A stretch of 51,376 nucleotides of DNA, from the NCBI GenBank assembly GCA_015059905.1, contig SUZN01000009.1, forward strand, positions 1-51,376, in the 5' to 3' direction. The notes beneath the pieces are model-generated. The model was not told the origin of the DNA. It was given only the letters and a program-made list of their open reading frames with translations, and searched no databases. Of the stretch, positions 14,355-24,300 are shown piece by piece; the stretch's first letter is position 1; each line of letters starts with the position of its first letter. A program made the translations under genes and the position numbers. The DNA is from Rikenellaceae bacterium (GTDB lineage Bacteria > Bacteroidota > Bacteroidia > Bacteroidales > Rikenellaceae).

Positions 14355-16028
14355 ATGACATCTTCGGGTCGAGATTTCGCCGTGCGCGGCTGGCTGGTGA
14401 TGGCGGCAACACTTGTGGTGCTGGTGCTGGTGAGCTTCATCCCTCCTCTGGAGGCAGGTGGAGTGAAGCTGCGTCGTGCGAGTGTCATCTCCGACCTAAT
14501 TGAGATGGACTCCCCCTCGGAGCAGGAGGCGCTGCTTGCCGAGGCGGAACCAGAGATTGATGTCGAGGAGTTCGAGGTCGATTTAGAGCTTGTCGCCGAG
14601 CAGGTCAAGCAGACCACAGCCGTCTCGAAACCTACGGGCGAGGCTACCTCGGCATCGTGGGAGGGTATCTTCGAGGAGCAGCCTACGGGCGGCGAGGAGT
14701 TTATGCCACAGCCCGACGAGCAGCCCTCGCTCGATGAACTGCCTATTGCCGACTACTCCGACATCCTGCCCCCTGATGAGAAGATTATCCGCATCGAGAA
14801 CTTCGCCCAGGGCGAGCAGAGCGCGCTCGAGCAACTATACGCCAAACTGCTTGCGGGCAAGCAACAGGTGAGGGTGGCATTTATGGGCGACTCGTTTGTC
14901 GAGGGCGACATCCTCACCGCCGACCTGCGCGAGTTGTTGCAGGATACATTCTCGGGCGGTGGCGTGGGCTATACGCCTGTCGCATCGCCTTTTACTGGCT
15001 TCCGTCAGACCATCAAAACCTCGTCAAAGGGGTGGACTCCATACAACATTATGCAACGCAAATCGACCCCCGAGCCATACGCTGGTGACTTCTTCGTGTC
15101 GGGCTGGGTGGCGAAGGCGAGCGAGGGTGCCTCGACACGCTGGACGATGACCGACAAGCGTCGTCACGCCGACGAGTGCCGCCGTGCGCGTCTGCTCTTC
15201 ATCTGCCGCGAGGATGCTACGGTGAGTGTTCGTCTGGGCGAGGATGAGGTTCGCACATTCTCATTTGCCGCAGGCGAGGAGGTGCGTCAGATAGTGGTCG
15301 AGAGCGAGCGCATAACCACGCTGGAGATGCGCGTAGAGAGTGGTGCTGCGGGCTTCACAGCGTTGGGCGCAGAGTTTGACGATGTGGGCGGCGTGGTGGT
15401 TGATAACCTCTCCATTCGCAGCAACAACGGTCAGGCTATGTTCTGGAGCAACGCGGCGGTGAATGCACAGATAAACACTATGCGAGGCTACGATTTGGTG
15501 GTGTTGCAGTATGGATTGAATATTATGCAGGCCGACCGTCACAACTACTCGCTCTACGGGGAGCAGGTGGAGAAGATGGTGCGCTATGTCGAGAGTTGCT
15601 TCCCTGGGGCGGCGGTGTTGGTTATGGGCGTGAGCGACCGCTCGCAGAAGAACGAGGCGGGTATTGTGCCGATGACCGAGGCGAAGGATTTGACCAAGTG
15701 GCAACGTACGGCGGCAGAGCGCTGTGGCGTAGCCTTCTGGAATACCTATGCCGCGATGCAGCAGCTGGGCGGTATGGCGGAGTTTGTGGCTAACGGCTGG
15801 GCAGGCAAGGACTACACCCACATCAACTATGCTGGTGGAGCACGCATCGCGCGTGAGCTCTATTACGCCCTGCTAAAGGGTGTCGAGGAGTATAGCGCCG
15901 CACAGCGCGAGAAGATTGAACGCTCGCAGCCCCTACTCCAGCAGACATTGGAGCTTGAGCCTGTAAACAAGATAGTTATTGATACCGTAGCACGCCCTGC
16001 GGAGGTGGATTTTCAAGAGTTAGAGTAG
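14355..16028 (+). CDS. Membrane-anchored SGNH/GDSL-hydrolase-like protein
   Basis: A 557-residue protein. One N-terminal span (about residues 12-30: VMAATLVVLVLVSFIP) is followed by an acidic, glutamate-rich linker to about 140, then an SGNH-type domain. Block I is AFMGDSFVEGD with Asp179 and Ser180; the C-terminal DYTHINYAGG gives the Asp486-His489 pair. A middle insertion of beta strands (about 240-340) looks carbohydrate-binding. The next gene, four bases on, is an MBOAT acyltransferase. Such pairs move acetyl groups across the membrane and onto a polymer (as in alginate or peptidoglycan O-acetylation), so this is probably the periplasmic transferase or esterase. Which of the two is not decidable from sequence. 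Confidence 0.8.
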   Translation: MTSSGRDFAVRGWLVMAATLVVLVLVSFIPPLEAGGVKLRRASVISDLIEMDSPSEQEALLAEAEPEIDVEEFEVDLELVAEQVKQTTAVSKPTGEATSASWEGIFEEQPTGGEEFMPQPDEQPSLDELPIADYSDILPPDEKIIRIENFAQGEQSALEQLYAKLLAGKQQVRVAFMGDSFVEGDILTADLRELLQDTFSGGGVGYTPVASPFTGFRQTIKTSSKGWTPYNIMQRKSTPEPYAGDFFVSGWVAKASEGASTRWTMTDKRRHADECRRARLLFICREDATVSVRLGEDEVRTFSFAAGEEVRQIVVESERITTLEMRVESGAAGFTALGAEFDDVGGVVVDNLSIRSNNGQAMFWSNAAVNAQINTMRGYDLVVLQYGLNIMQADRHNYSLYGEQVEKMVRYVESCFPGAAVLVMGVSDRSQKNEAGIVPMTEAKDLTKWQRTAAERCGVAFWNTYAAMQQLGGMAEFVANGWAGKDYTHINYAGGARIARELYYALLKGVEEYSAAQREKIERSQPLLQQTLELEPVNKIVIDTVARPAEVDFQELE

Positions 16029-16032
16029 AGAG

Positions 16033-17532
16033 ATGAGCCCACAGTTAGAGCAGATAATAACACGCGCAGGCGAATTGCTGCATTATGATAGCACAGCTCC
16101 GCTGATTTTCAACAGCGGGCTTTTTCTCTTTTTGTTCGTGGCGTTTTTGGGTGTTTACCTGCTCCTGCGCCGCACCACTACGCTACGCATACTCTACGTT
16201 ATAGCCTTCTCGCTATACTTCTACTATAAGTCGAGCGGCATATACTTTCTACTGCTGATTTTTGCCTCGGTGAGCGACTACCTCATTGCCCACTCCATCG
16301 CCCGCACCAAGAGCGCGCGAGAGAAAAAACGATGGGTGGCGGCATCGGTTGTGATAAACCTCGGTATGTTGGGCTATTTCAAATATACCAACTTCTTTGT
16401 CGAGATAGTCAACTCGCTTGTGGGGGCAGGATTTTTGGATTTTCAGAATATCTTTCTGCCTGTCGGCATCTCATTCTTTGTGTTTCAGTCGATGAGCTAC
16501 ACCATAGATGTCTATCGTGGTGTCATCAAGCCTCTTGACCGTTGGATTGATTATATCTTCTACCTCTCGTTCTTCCCCCAGCTGGTGGCAGGACCTATCG
16601 TCCGCGCAAAGGATTTCATACCCCAGATACGCCGCCCCGTTGAGGTCACAGAGCGTATGTTCGGTATGGCTATCGGGTTGATTATCATTGGCTTGATTAA
16701 GAAGGCGATAATCTCGGACTATATCTCGTTAAACTTTGTCGATAGAATCTTCGACGAGCCTGGGTTGTACTCGGGCTTTGAGTGCCTGATGGGTATCTAT
16801 GGCTATGCGTTGCAGATTTATTGCGACTTCTCGGGCTACTCGGATATGGCTATCGGTATCGCCCTGCTGCTGGGCTTCCGCTTCCCCAAAAACTTCGATG
16901 CTCCGTATAAGTCGGCAACCATCACCGAGTTCTGGCGCAGATGGCATATCTCGCTCTCGAGCTGGTTGCGCGACTACCTCTATATCTCGCTCGGCGGCAA
17001 CCGCAAGGGCAAAATTCGCACCTATCTCAACCTGTTGATTACTATGGTGCTGGGGGGCTTGTGGCACGGTGCAGCCGTGAGGTTTGTGCTGTGGGGCGCG
17101 CTGCACGGCGTGGCTCTGGCGCTGCATAAGATGTGGCTCGCCATCATCCCCTGGGCGAAGAAGGGCGGCGACGAGATGAACCCTGTGTCGAGAGTTTTGG
17201 GGTGGTTCGTGACCTTCCATATCGTCTGCCTGGGCTGGCTGCTGTTCCGCGCCGAGGATATGCAGACGGTGCAGATAATGCTACATCAGATAGCCAATAA
17301 CTTCAACCCCGCCATCATCCCGCAAGTGATTGAGGGATATAAGGTTGTGATGGGTCTTATCGTGCTGGGCTATGTTATGCACTTCATCCCCGCGAAGATT
17401 GATGACGATATGATGTCGGCAGTTGGCAGCGCCCGCTTCTGGTGGCAGGTCGCCCTGCTTGTGCTGACCGCCTGGTGCGTTATGCAAACCAAATCCAGCG
17501 ACATCCAACCGTTTATTTACTTCCAGTTCTAA
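16033..17532 (+). CDS. MBOAT family O-acyltransferase (AlgI/DltB-like)
   Basis: A 499-residue polytopic membrane protein. Family markers are FFPQLVAGPIVRAKDFIPQI, YCDFSGYSDMAIGIALLLGF, FWRRWHISLSSWLRDYLYI and LGGLWHGAAVRFVLWG, the last with the invariant active-site His345. About ten to twelve hydrophobic segments are present. MBOAT proteins of this branch pass an acyl group, usually acetyl, from a cytoplasmic donor to a polymer or partner protein on the outside. Coupling to the SGNH-like gene just upstream supports O-acetylation of a cell-envelope glycan; the target is not known. Confidence 0.93.
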   Translation: MSPQLEQIITRAGELLHYDSTAPLIFNSGLFLFLFVAFLGVYLLLRRTTTLRILYVIAFSLYFYYKSSGIYFLLLIFASVSDYLIAHSIARTKSAREKKRWVAASVVINLGMLGYFKYTNFFVEIVNSLVGAGFLDFQNIFLPVGISFFVFQSMSYTIDVYRGVIKPLDRWIDYIFYLSFFPQLVAGPIVRAKDFIPQIRRPVEVTERMFGMAIGLIIIGLIKKAIISDYISLNFVDRIFDEPGLYSGFECLMGIYGYALQIYCDFSGYSDMAIGIALLLGFRFPKNFDAPYKSATITEFWRRWHISLSSWLRDYLYISLGGNRKGKIRTYLNLLITMVLGGLWHGAAVRFVLWGALHGVALALHKMWLAIIPWAKKGGDEMNPVSRVLGWFVTFHIVCLGWLLFRAEDMQTVQIMLHQIANNFNPAIIPQVIEGYKVVMGLIVLGYVMHFIPAKIDDDMMSAVGSARFWWQVALLVLTAWCVMQTKSSDIQPFIYFQF

Positions 17533-17729
17533 AGTATCTTTGCAAATCTATATTTGTGCGTTAACTCCTTGTTAATTAAGGCAGTTACCGCACTTCTTTT
17601 TTTGCATACTCGGAATAAATATCACACAAAAAGCAGCTGATGATTGCAATCTGAAAGTAAAAGATTTTTAAAAGATGTTTTCTGCAAATGTAAAATGATG
17701 AAAATCACAACGAAAATAAATGGCTAAAA

Positions 17730-17761
17730 TTTGGTTAATAAATATAAATATTCTAAATTTG
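17730..17761 (+). promoter_or_regulatory. Near-consensus promoter of the nine-gene operon
   Basis: TTTG (17730-17733), a 20-base spacer and TAAATTTG (17754-17761) match the Bacteroidetes sigma-ABfr pattern. It lies in a 319-base, strongly AT-rich gap between the MBOAT gene and the first operon gene, and gives a leader of about 85 bases. No other gene or obvious structure is seen in this gap. Confidence 0.65.
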
Positions 17762-17851
17762 TGACTAATTACCTTATATTAAGAGGGACTAATGCCTTTT
17801 TATTTGTAATTAGTAAAATCTCATTAGAACTAATAAAAACTTAAATTAATA

Positions 17852-19315
17852 ATGAAAAATCTTTTTTACTATTTTACGGTAGTGGCTGCCGTGGGATTAT
17901 TTGTTAGCTGCTCTTCGCCAGAGGGGCTGTTTATGGAAAACTTTAATGCTTTCAAAAGCCAGGGATTGAGCCAGATGGAGTATGACAATTTGAAGAAGAT
18001 TGTTGAGAGCGAGCCAGGCTTTACACTTGAACTGAATGGAGAGACATTTGTGATGAACAGCGAGGATGCGTTGAAGGCTTACATTTTGAAGAGTGGCGTG
18101 CCTTGTGTTTGCGTTGTGCCAGAGAAGGAGGTATCATTCGATAAGATGGCAATCTACCTTGAGAATTCTGCAAGTATGGCAGGTTATTCAAATGCAGGCA
18201 ACCCAATGTTTACAGCCCCAATTCTCGCGTTGTTTAATGCTTGTGAGGCAAACACCGAGATAGAGACTGCTTATGTTGGTGAGCAGCACGGAGAGTTGAA
18301 ACTAAAGTCAATTCCTCGCGCAACATTTGAAAGCGAGCTCACAAATGGCAAAATTGCAATTACAGAGGGCTCTCCTTTGGACCAGATTATGACGATGATG
18401 ATTGATTCGGTAGCCGATAACTCTGTTGTGGGCTTGGTAACGGATGGTATCGTGAGTGGTTCAAATAGCGAGATTGTCAAGAGCGCAAATCGTGAGTTTA
18501 CAATCAAAAACTTGCCTTTGATTGAGCAGCGTATCCGTAGCAGTATAAGCAAAGCTGCGGCGAAGGATGTTTCAATGTTAATTTATCGTTTGCAGAGTTC
18601 ATATACTGGAACATACTACGACTATAAGAATGGAAGACACAATGTGAAGAATGTTGTGCGACCTTATTTTATCGTGCTTTTCGGAAATTCTTCAAATCTT
18701 AAAAAGATGGAGGCAGCATTGGCGACAGAGGGCAAATTTAAGCCAACAAATAAATTCGCCTCATATGATGTTGCTTCATATAACACCATCACCAAAGGTT
18801 TCTTGTCGTTGGCACCAGCCACAACAGCTGATGTTGTTGTAGTGCCAAACACAGGAACAATCGATTTCAAGGAGGAGGTTCCTGCTGTTCCTGTGAACTT
18901 CCGACTCCAGGTAGGCTTGAATGGTATTCCTGCCCATTATCTCAATGCAGAGGTTTTGAGAAACTCACTTGATGTGTATTATATTGAGAGCAATACGGAG
19001 GTGTCAAAATCGGAGTTTATCCAGGATGTTACACCTGTAGAGGGAAAGGTTAATGTATATCAAATCACTTTGCAGATGGATAACAACTTTGTTCAGATGT
19101 TACCAAGCGAGGGTCGCAAGCTGTATGTCCGTTTGAAGGGCAATGTGGATAGATGGGATGCGTCTCTTTCGTCGGACGAGGATACACAATTTGGTCTGCT
19201 CCCAGACTCGAATACATTTGCTCTTACTACACTTATGAATGGCGTATGCAATGGTTACGCCTTCAATAAGGGTGTTAAGGATGTGATGAAAGTTGAATTG
19301 ACAATAAACAAATAA
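17852..19315 (+). CDS. Lipoprotein with a von Willebrand A-like domain, first gene of the operon
   Basis: A 487-residue predicted lipoprotein (LFVSCSS, lipid-bearing Cys20). From about residue 97 the sequence MAIYLENSASMAGYSN resembles the start of a vWA domain: strand, then an ExSxS form (Glu104, Ser106, Ser108) of the metal-binding DxSxS motif. VVGLVTDGIVSGSN (Thr197-Asp198-Gly199) resembles the later TDG motif. These are consistent with an altered MIDAS site. The C-terminal half is beta-rich and unassigned. It opens a tight plus-strand operon with tubulin- and actin-like genes, and would sit in the periplasm or on the outer membrane. I do not recognise a named family; the vWA call is motif-based. 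Confidence 0.6.
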   Translation: MKNLFYYFTVVAAVGLFVSCSSPEGLFMENFNAFKSQGLSQMEYDNLKKIVESEPGFTLELNGETFVMNSEDALKAYILKSGVPCVCVVPEKEVSFDKMAIYLENSASMAGYSNAGNPMFTAPILALFNACEANTEIETAYVGEQHGELKLKSIPRATFESELTNGKIAITEGSPLDQIMTMMIDSVADNSVVGLVTDGIVSGSNSEIVKSANREFTIKNLPLIEQRIRSSISKAAAKDVSMLIYRLQSSYTGTYYDYKNGRHNVKNVVRPYFIVLFGNSSNLKKMEAALATEGKFKPTNKFASYDVASYNTITKGFLSLAPATTADVVVVPNTGTIDFKEEVPAVPVNFRLQVGLNGIPAHYLNAEVLRNSLDVYYIESNTEVSKSEFIQDVTPVEGKVNVYQITLQMDNNFVQMLPSEGRKLYVRLKGNVDRWDASLSSDEDTQFGLLPDSNTFALTTLMNGVCNGYAFNKGVKDVMKVELTINK

Positions 19316-19345
19316 AATTATAAACCCAAATTAAATCTTCAAACT

Positions 19346-19813
19346 ATGTTACAAAAATTATTCTTTTTGGTATCTCTTTTAGGTCTTGATCACGCAGGAT
19401 GGTACACCAACGACAATGGTTATACTATCGGTTTGGTGATGGCCGCAGCAATCGCATTGGTAGCTTGCATCGTGTTCTATTATGTGTGGGGCAAATTGCG
19501 CGCTTTAACAATGGGACACTATATTATAACAATCATTGTATCTATGGTAGTGACTCTTTTGTCGGTATTCTTAACGGCCCGCCATATGCTTTTGGCTTAT
19601 GTCGCTGATGCAGGTTTGACTGAGATAAATCCTTCTATTTTGTCTCAAATTAAGAACGGAACATTTGATATGTGGTTGTTCGCAATCAATTCGGCATTAT
19701 GGTGTGCAGTATTCTACTTCTTGTTCTCTTGTATCTTGAAGAATTGGTCAACGCACTATAATATTCCATTTGGAAACAGAAATAGAATTTCAAAGACTGT
19801 TATTAAGAAATAA
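19346..19813 (+). CDS. Small integral membrane protein of the operon
   Basis: A 155-residue protein with three clear membrane spans: about 26-48 (TIGLVMAAAIALVACIVFYY), 57-80 (YIITIIVSMVVTLLSVFLTA) and 106-128 (MWLFAINSALWCAVFYFLFS). A short hydrophobic N-terminus (LQKLFFLVSLLGL) may be a fourth or a signal. The C-terminal tail is basic (FGNRNRISKTVIKK), so it is probably cytoplasmic. I know no family for it. It lies 30 bases after the lipoprotein gene and 8 before the tubulin-like gene, so it is a candidate inner-membrane anchor for the cytoplasmic NTPases. Confidence 0.75.
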   Translation: MLQKLFFLVSLLGLDHAGWYTNDNGYTIGLVMAAAIALVACIVFYYVWGKLRALTMGHYIITIIVSMVVTLLSVFLTARHMLLAYVADAGLTEINPSILSQIKNGTFDMWLFAINSALWCAVFYFLFSCILKNWSTHYNIPFGNRNRISKTVIKK

Positions 19814-19821
19814 GTTCAGAT

Positions 19822-21345
19822 ATGACAACATATGTATTTTTTATAGGCGGAACAGGTGCTCGAGTTCTGCGTTCGCTGACAATGCTTTTGGCATCAGGCG
19901 TGTCAATTGGTGAGAATAATAAGTTGGTGCCAATCGTGATAGACTACGATGCCGAGAATGGAGATTTGAAGTTATCAAAGGATTTGCTTGCAAATTATGT
20001 TAAGCTTCATAACTATGCTAAATATGAGAACAATGAGCGTGGTTTCTTTGGGGCTAATATTGATATGCAGGATTATTCGATGGTAAATATTAAGGTGGAT
20101 TCAGATAGAAACACCTTTGCTCGTTACATTGACTACCAATCACTCGACCAAGAAACTCGAAAGTTCTTGGATACTTTGTATGACAATTCTCCAATTCAAG
20201 TTCCAACAACAGAGTTGAATCTTGATTTGGAGGTAGGATTTAAGGGTAATCCTAATATTGGAAGCGTCGTTTTTAACGATTATTTCCGTCAGGAGGAGTA
20301 TGGATATGATGATTTTGAGGCAGGCTTCCCAACAAATAATGAGGGTAGTAGAGTATTTATTGTAGGTTCAATTTTTGGTGGAACAGGTTCTTCTGGTTTG
20401 CCACAGCTTGTAAAGAAGTTCCGTTCAAGCAACTCTTTATCTCTTAAGGCTGCGCCAATTGGAACATGTGTTGTATTGCCCTATTTTAACGTAACACCAG
20501 ATGCAAATAGTGCAATCAATTCAGAAACATTTAACTCTAAAGCAAAGGCTGCCTTGGCATATTACAACGAGGAGATTAATGAGATGGTAAATGAAATTTA
20601 TTATATCGGATGTGACTCGCTGAATGTTCCTTATGGAAATGTACAAGGTGGAGGGGAGCAGAAAAATGATGCACACCTCGTAGAGCTGCTTTCTGCAATG
20701 AGCGTAGTAGAGTTTGCAACTCGTAGTTTTGATCCTAACAGTTCAGATTATGGCAAAACAAAGTGCTATGAATACACAACAACGACAGGTATTGACGAGA
20801 AGGATAACAAGACTGTTTTGAAGCCTATCTCTTATCTCGATTTACTTGGTACAAGTATGAAAAATGATTTGTCTGAAAATAATATCTATACTAAGTATGT
20901 TCGTCATATGAATGCATTTGCATATTTCAACAAGTATAGTCAAAGTTATACATTTGCAGGCAAAGATGCCCCTGGCTTTATGGGCATAGGCGGACAGACG
21001 TACTATAAGCAGTTGAATAAGTGGGGAGGTTTGAGCAAGGATTCTTCATTTGGAAGAGATTTGTTGGACTTTTTAGAGGCATATGAAGTATGGGCGAATC
21101 AAATGGCAGAGAATAGCCAATTGAAGTTCCACCCATATTCATTTGACAAAAAGGAGCTGGATCATTTGTTGAATATCGAGGATACAACTACAAAAATTAA
21201 AGGTATAGAAAACACAATGCAATTAGCATTGAGTCAGGCAAATGAGAAGTATAGTAAACAAATTGTAGAAGGTCAGGAGGGCGGAGTCTTCTTACGTATA
21301 GGAACCGAAGCAGGTTTGGCTGCAGCTGACAAAAAAGATAAATAA
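19822..21345 (+). CDS. Tubulin/FtsZ-like protein
   Basis: A 507-residue cytoplasmic protein. It begins YVFFIGGTGARVLRSLTMLL, a Rossmann-like first strand and glycine loop (residues 4-23), like the T1 loop of FtsZ and tubulins. At residues 182-195 it has GSIFGGTGSSGLPQL, where Gly186-Gly192 match the tubulin signature GGTGSG that binds GTP phosphates. VVLPYFNV after it fits the following strand. The distance between the two motifs is longer than in FtsZ, as in the tubulin-like families found beside vWA genes in diverse bacteria. The C-terminal third is unassigned. It is followed 20 bases on by an actin-fold gene. GTP binding and polymerisation are inference from motifs. Confidence 0.7.
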   Translation: MTTYVFFIGGTGARVLRSLTMLLASGVSIGENNKLVPIVIDYDAENGDLKLSKDLLANYVKLHNYAKYENNERGFFGANIDMQDYSMVNIKVDSDRNTFARYIDYQSLDQETRKFLDTLYDNSPIQVPTTELNLDLEVGFKGNPNIGSVVFNDYFRQEEYGYDDFEAGFPTNNEGSRVFIVGSIFGGTGSSGLPQLVKKFRSSNSLSLKAAPIGTCVVLPYFNVTPDANSAINSETFNSKAKAALAYYNEEINEMVNEIYYIGCDSLNVPYGNVQGGGEQKNDAHLVELLSAMSVVEFATRSFDPNSSDYGKTKCYEYTTTTGIDEKDNKTVLKPISYLDLLGTSMKNDLSENNIYTKYVRHMNAFAYFNKYSQSYTFAGKDAPGFMGIGGQTYYKQLNKWGGLSKDSSFGRDLLDFLEAYEVWANQMAENSQLKFHPYSFDKKELDHLLNIEDTTTKIKGIENTMQLALSQANEKYSKQIVEGQEGGVFLRIGTEAGLAAADKKDK

Positions 21346-21365
21346 TCAAATCAGGATATAACGTT

Positions 21366-24300
21366 ATGGCAAAATATACTTTTAGAATACACCAAGTAGA
21401 TAGAGTTAAAGGGGACTCTGATGGTTGGTTGAAGAGCGAAGGTTTAACAAATGATAATATTACAAATATTCCCGATGCAATGGAGGTCGTTCCAGCGTCA
21501 GGAAAGATTGGTACGTCTATTCCAACGCCTTTGGCTCGTATATATCTTTTCAAGACAGCATATAAAGTGTTGAATGATGCGTATGAGAAGTCAAAGAATA
21601 ATAACTCAAACAAGGATGTAAAGAAATTTGGTTCTTATGCACAGCTTGTTTCTGATAGCCTTGATATCTTGCAATTGTTGTTTGAGAAGGGAAATGACCC
21701 ATCTTTAAAATTTATCAAGTGGCATAAGGATGGTGTTATTCAAAATCTAAAAAACAAGGGTACCGATTCGGGTATTCTCCTCGGTGAATCATTAGAGATG
21801 GCTTTTAATACTGCTCGTGCTTTTGATTCGGAGATGACACTTATTGAGTATAATGGTTTGTTGTTGGGTGGTTTGTCACCTTTTACCCTCGTATATACAT
21901 CCCCAAACCTGCGTCGTGATTTGGCAGAGCGTCGTAAATCAGGTAAATTTGATTTTTCATCAAACAAAAAGGTTGATTTCTGTGGAGTAAAACCAGTTTC
22001 GTTGAGTGAGCGTCCAAAAGAGTTTCAGGAATTTTTGTATTCATTGACGTTGATTCATAAGTCAATGCTTCAGGCTGGTAATTCATTTATGGATTTCGGT
22101 CGTTATATTCTCAATCAGTTGGGAGATTATTACATGACCGAAACAGATACGTTTGTGCAGGAATTTGAAAATAATTACAAAGAGTTTAAGACTCCACTTG
22201 AGGTTGCGGGTATTAAATTAAGATGGAATAATCGAGTTCCAGATCTTGAGAATAGTAGTCATTTTATTATGGCTCCTACTTCAACCGAGTATAAAAAGTA
22301 TATGAGTGTTGTTCCTCTCGTATTGCCAGAGAAATTTACACAGCAGGGTTGGAAATATGTTGATGAATATTGGGATACAAATACCCAAATTCTTAGTAGC
22401 ATGTGTGCCGATCAAGGAACAGGAACATATAAAGGCAAGCAGATTGGCGACCGCTATTTGCCTAAAAATGGTGGTCACAATGGAGAGTATTCTACTATCA
22501 GATATCCTTGGGTCTCTAATTCAGACTTCTTCTATGATAATATTATAGACTTGGGTTATGCGATAAACGCTGAAAAGTATTTTAATAACGCAACGTCGAA
22601 TGCAAACAATGGAGCAGTAAGTTTCTTGTTGCCTATACGCCGAGAGTATTTCTTATTCTTTAAGATTACGGATTTGAAGGATAATCTAAAGATGGTGGCC
22701 GTATATGACGATCCTAACGATATGGCTTCATTGAAGGAGGTTAGAGCTGAACTTACCATTAAATTGAAAGGCGATAAGAAGATTACTCTGAGTCGAACCT
22801 ATAACTCGTCGGATATTTATAGTAACGCACCTATGGGTTTGGGTATATTCCCATTCTATCAGCTTCATAAGGAGTCTAATCTTAAGAATGAGTATAGTGT
22901 TTACTTGTTTGAGCAGAGCAAGAAGGCTTCTTTGTCATTCTTTGCAGACAGCCAACTTGACACTCGCTTGGAAATCAATGGTGTTCCACGTTCTAGTCTT
23001 AATGCAGGTTCTTCTACCATCTATAGCTTGAGAAATACAACGTCAAATAAATTTGATTTCATTGAGGTAAAGGTTAATGCAAGTAGTGAAAGTTCATATT
23101 CTGCATTGATTGTACCATTGTGGAAGGTTTATAATCAGGATCATAATGATCGTCAGGCAAACAAAACGATGATTTCATTAGACTTTGGAACATCAAATAC
23201 TCATATTGCATATTATAATCCAGACAGCAAGAATATTGAATCATTCTCAATTGGTGCCGACGATATGCAGATGGTATTGTTGAATAAGCCTATGCAGAAT
23301 GTTCAGAGTGGAAAGATTGATTATCGAAGTAAGAAGAGTTTTGGTCGAGCAGAGGCTATGGCTGATTTCTTGCGCGAGTTTGCTCCTTCTGTGATTGGCA
23401 AGGAGAGTATTCAGGGTATTGCATACCCCGTAAAGACGGCTTCTTTGAATTCTCCAAAGTTATATGATGCAGCTGTTGCAAATCCATTTGAGACAGTCAA
23501 TATTGGTTATGATATCAACAATGAGTCTGTACAGTTGGATTCCAATTTTGAGTATGCTACAAATCTTAAATGGGCAGCTCAGGAGGCTCGAAGATTAGGT
23601 GGTGGTGCTGCCGAAGGTGGTATCGAGAGTAAGCGAATCTATGCTTATTGTGAGCAGACATTGTGGATGCTTAAAAATATGATTGTTAATAAGGGCTACT
23701 ATGCGGGCAAGATAGATATGGTATATTTCTATCCTGCAAGTATGGAGTCACAGGATCAGAAGATGTTTAAGAATGCGTGGGAAGCTGCCGTCAAGAGGAT
23801 TTTCACGGATTGTGGTTTTGCGGTTGATTTGAAAGAGCCTGAATTAGAGTCAGTAGCTCCATATTACTCGTTATTGAATAAGGTTGATAGTTCCACACGA
23901 TTGTTTGCATATAATTCAATCAATATTGATATCGGTGGTGGTACAACCGATGTATTTATTCTTGATAAGCAGTATCGTGACCCTGAAACCCAGAAGAGTG
24001 TAACATATGGCTATGAGGCATCTGTACAGTTTGCTGGCGATAATATTTGGGGTACAACAAAACCTGTTGGCAATATGCGAAATGGTTTTGTGCAGTTTAT
24101 GGAGACTCTTATTGATAAGAAGGAGGTTAAGTTACATCCAGATTTGATGCAGCGATATACTCTTTTCAAGGCGAGAACGAAGAATTCATCTGAAGGCGAC
24201 AAGGATATGGCAGCATTCTTCTTTAAGTATGCAGATGAGTTTAAGTTTGCAGATAGAATTAGTAATAATCGTCATCTTAAGAAGGTTTTGCTGTTGCATT

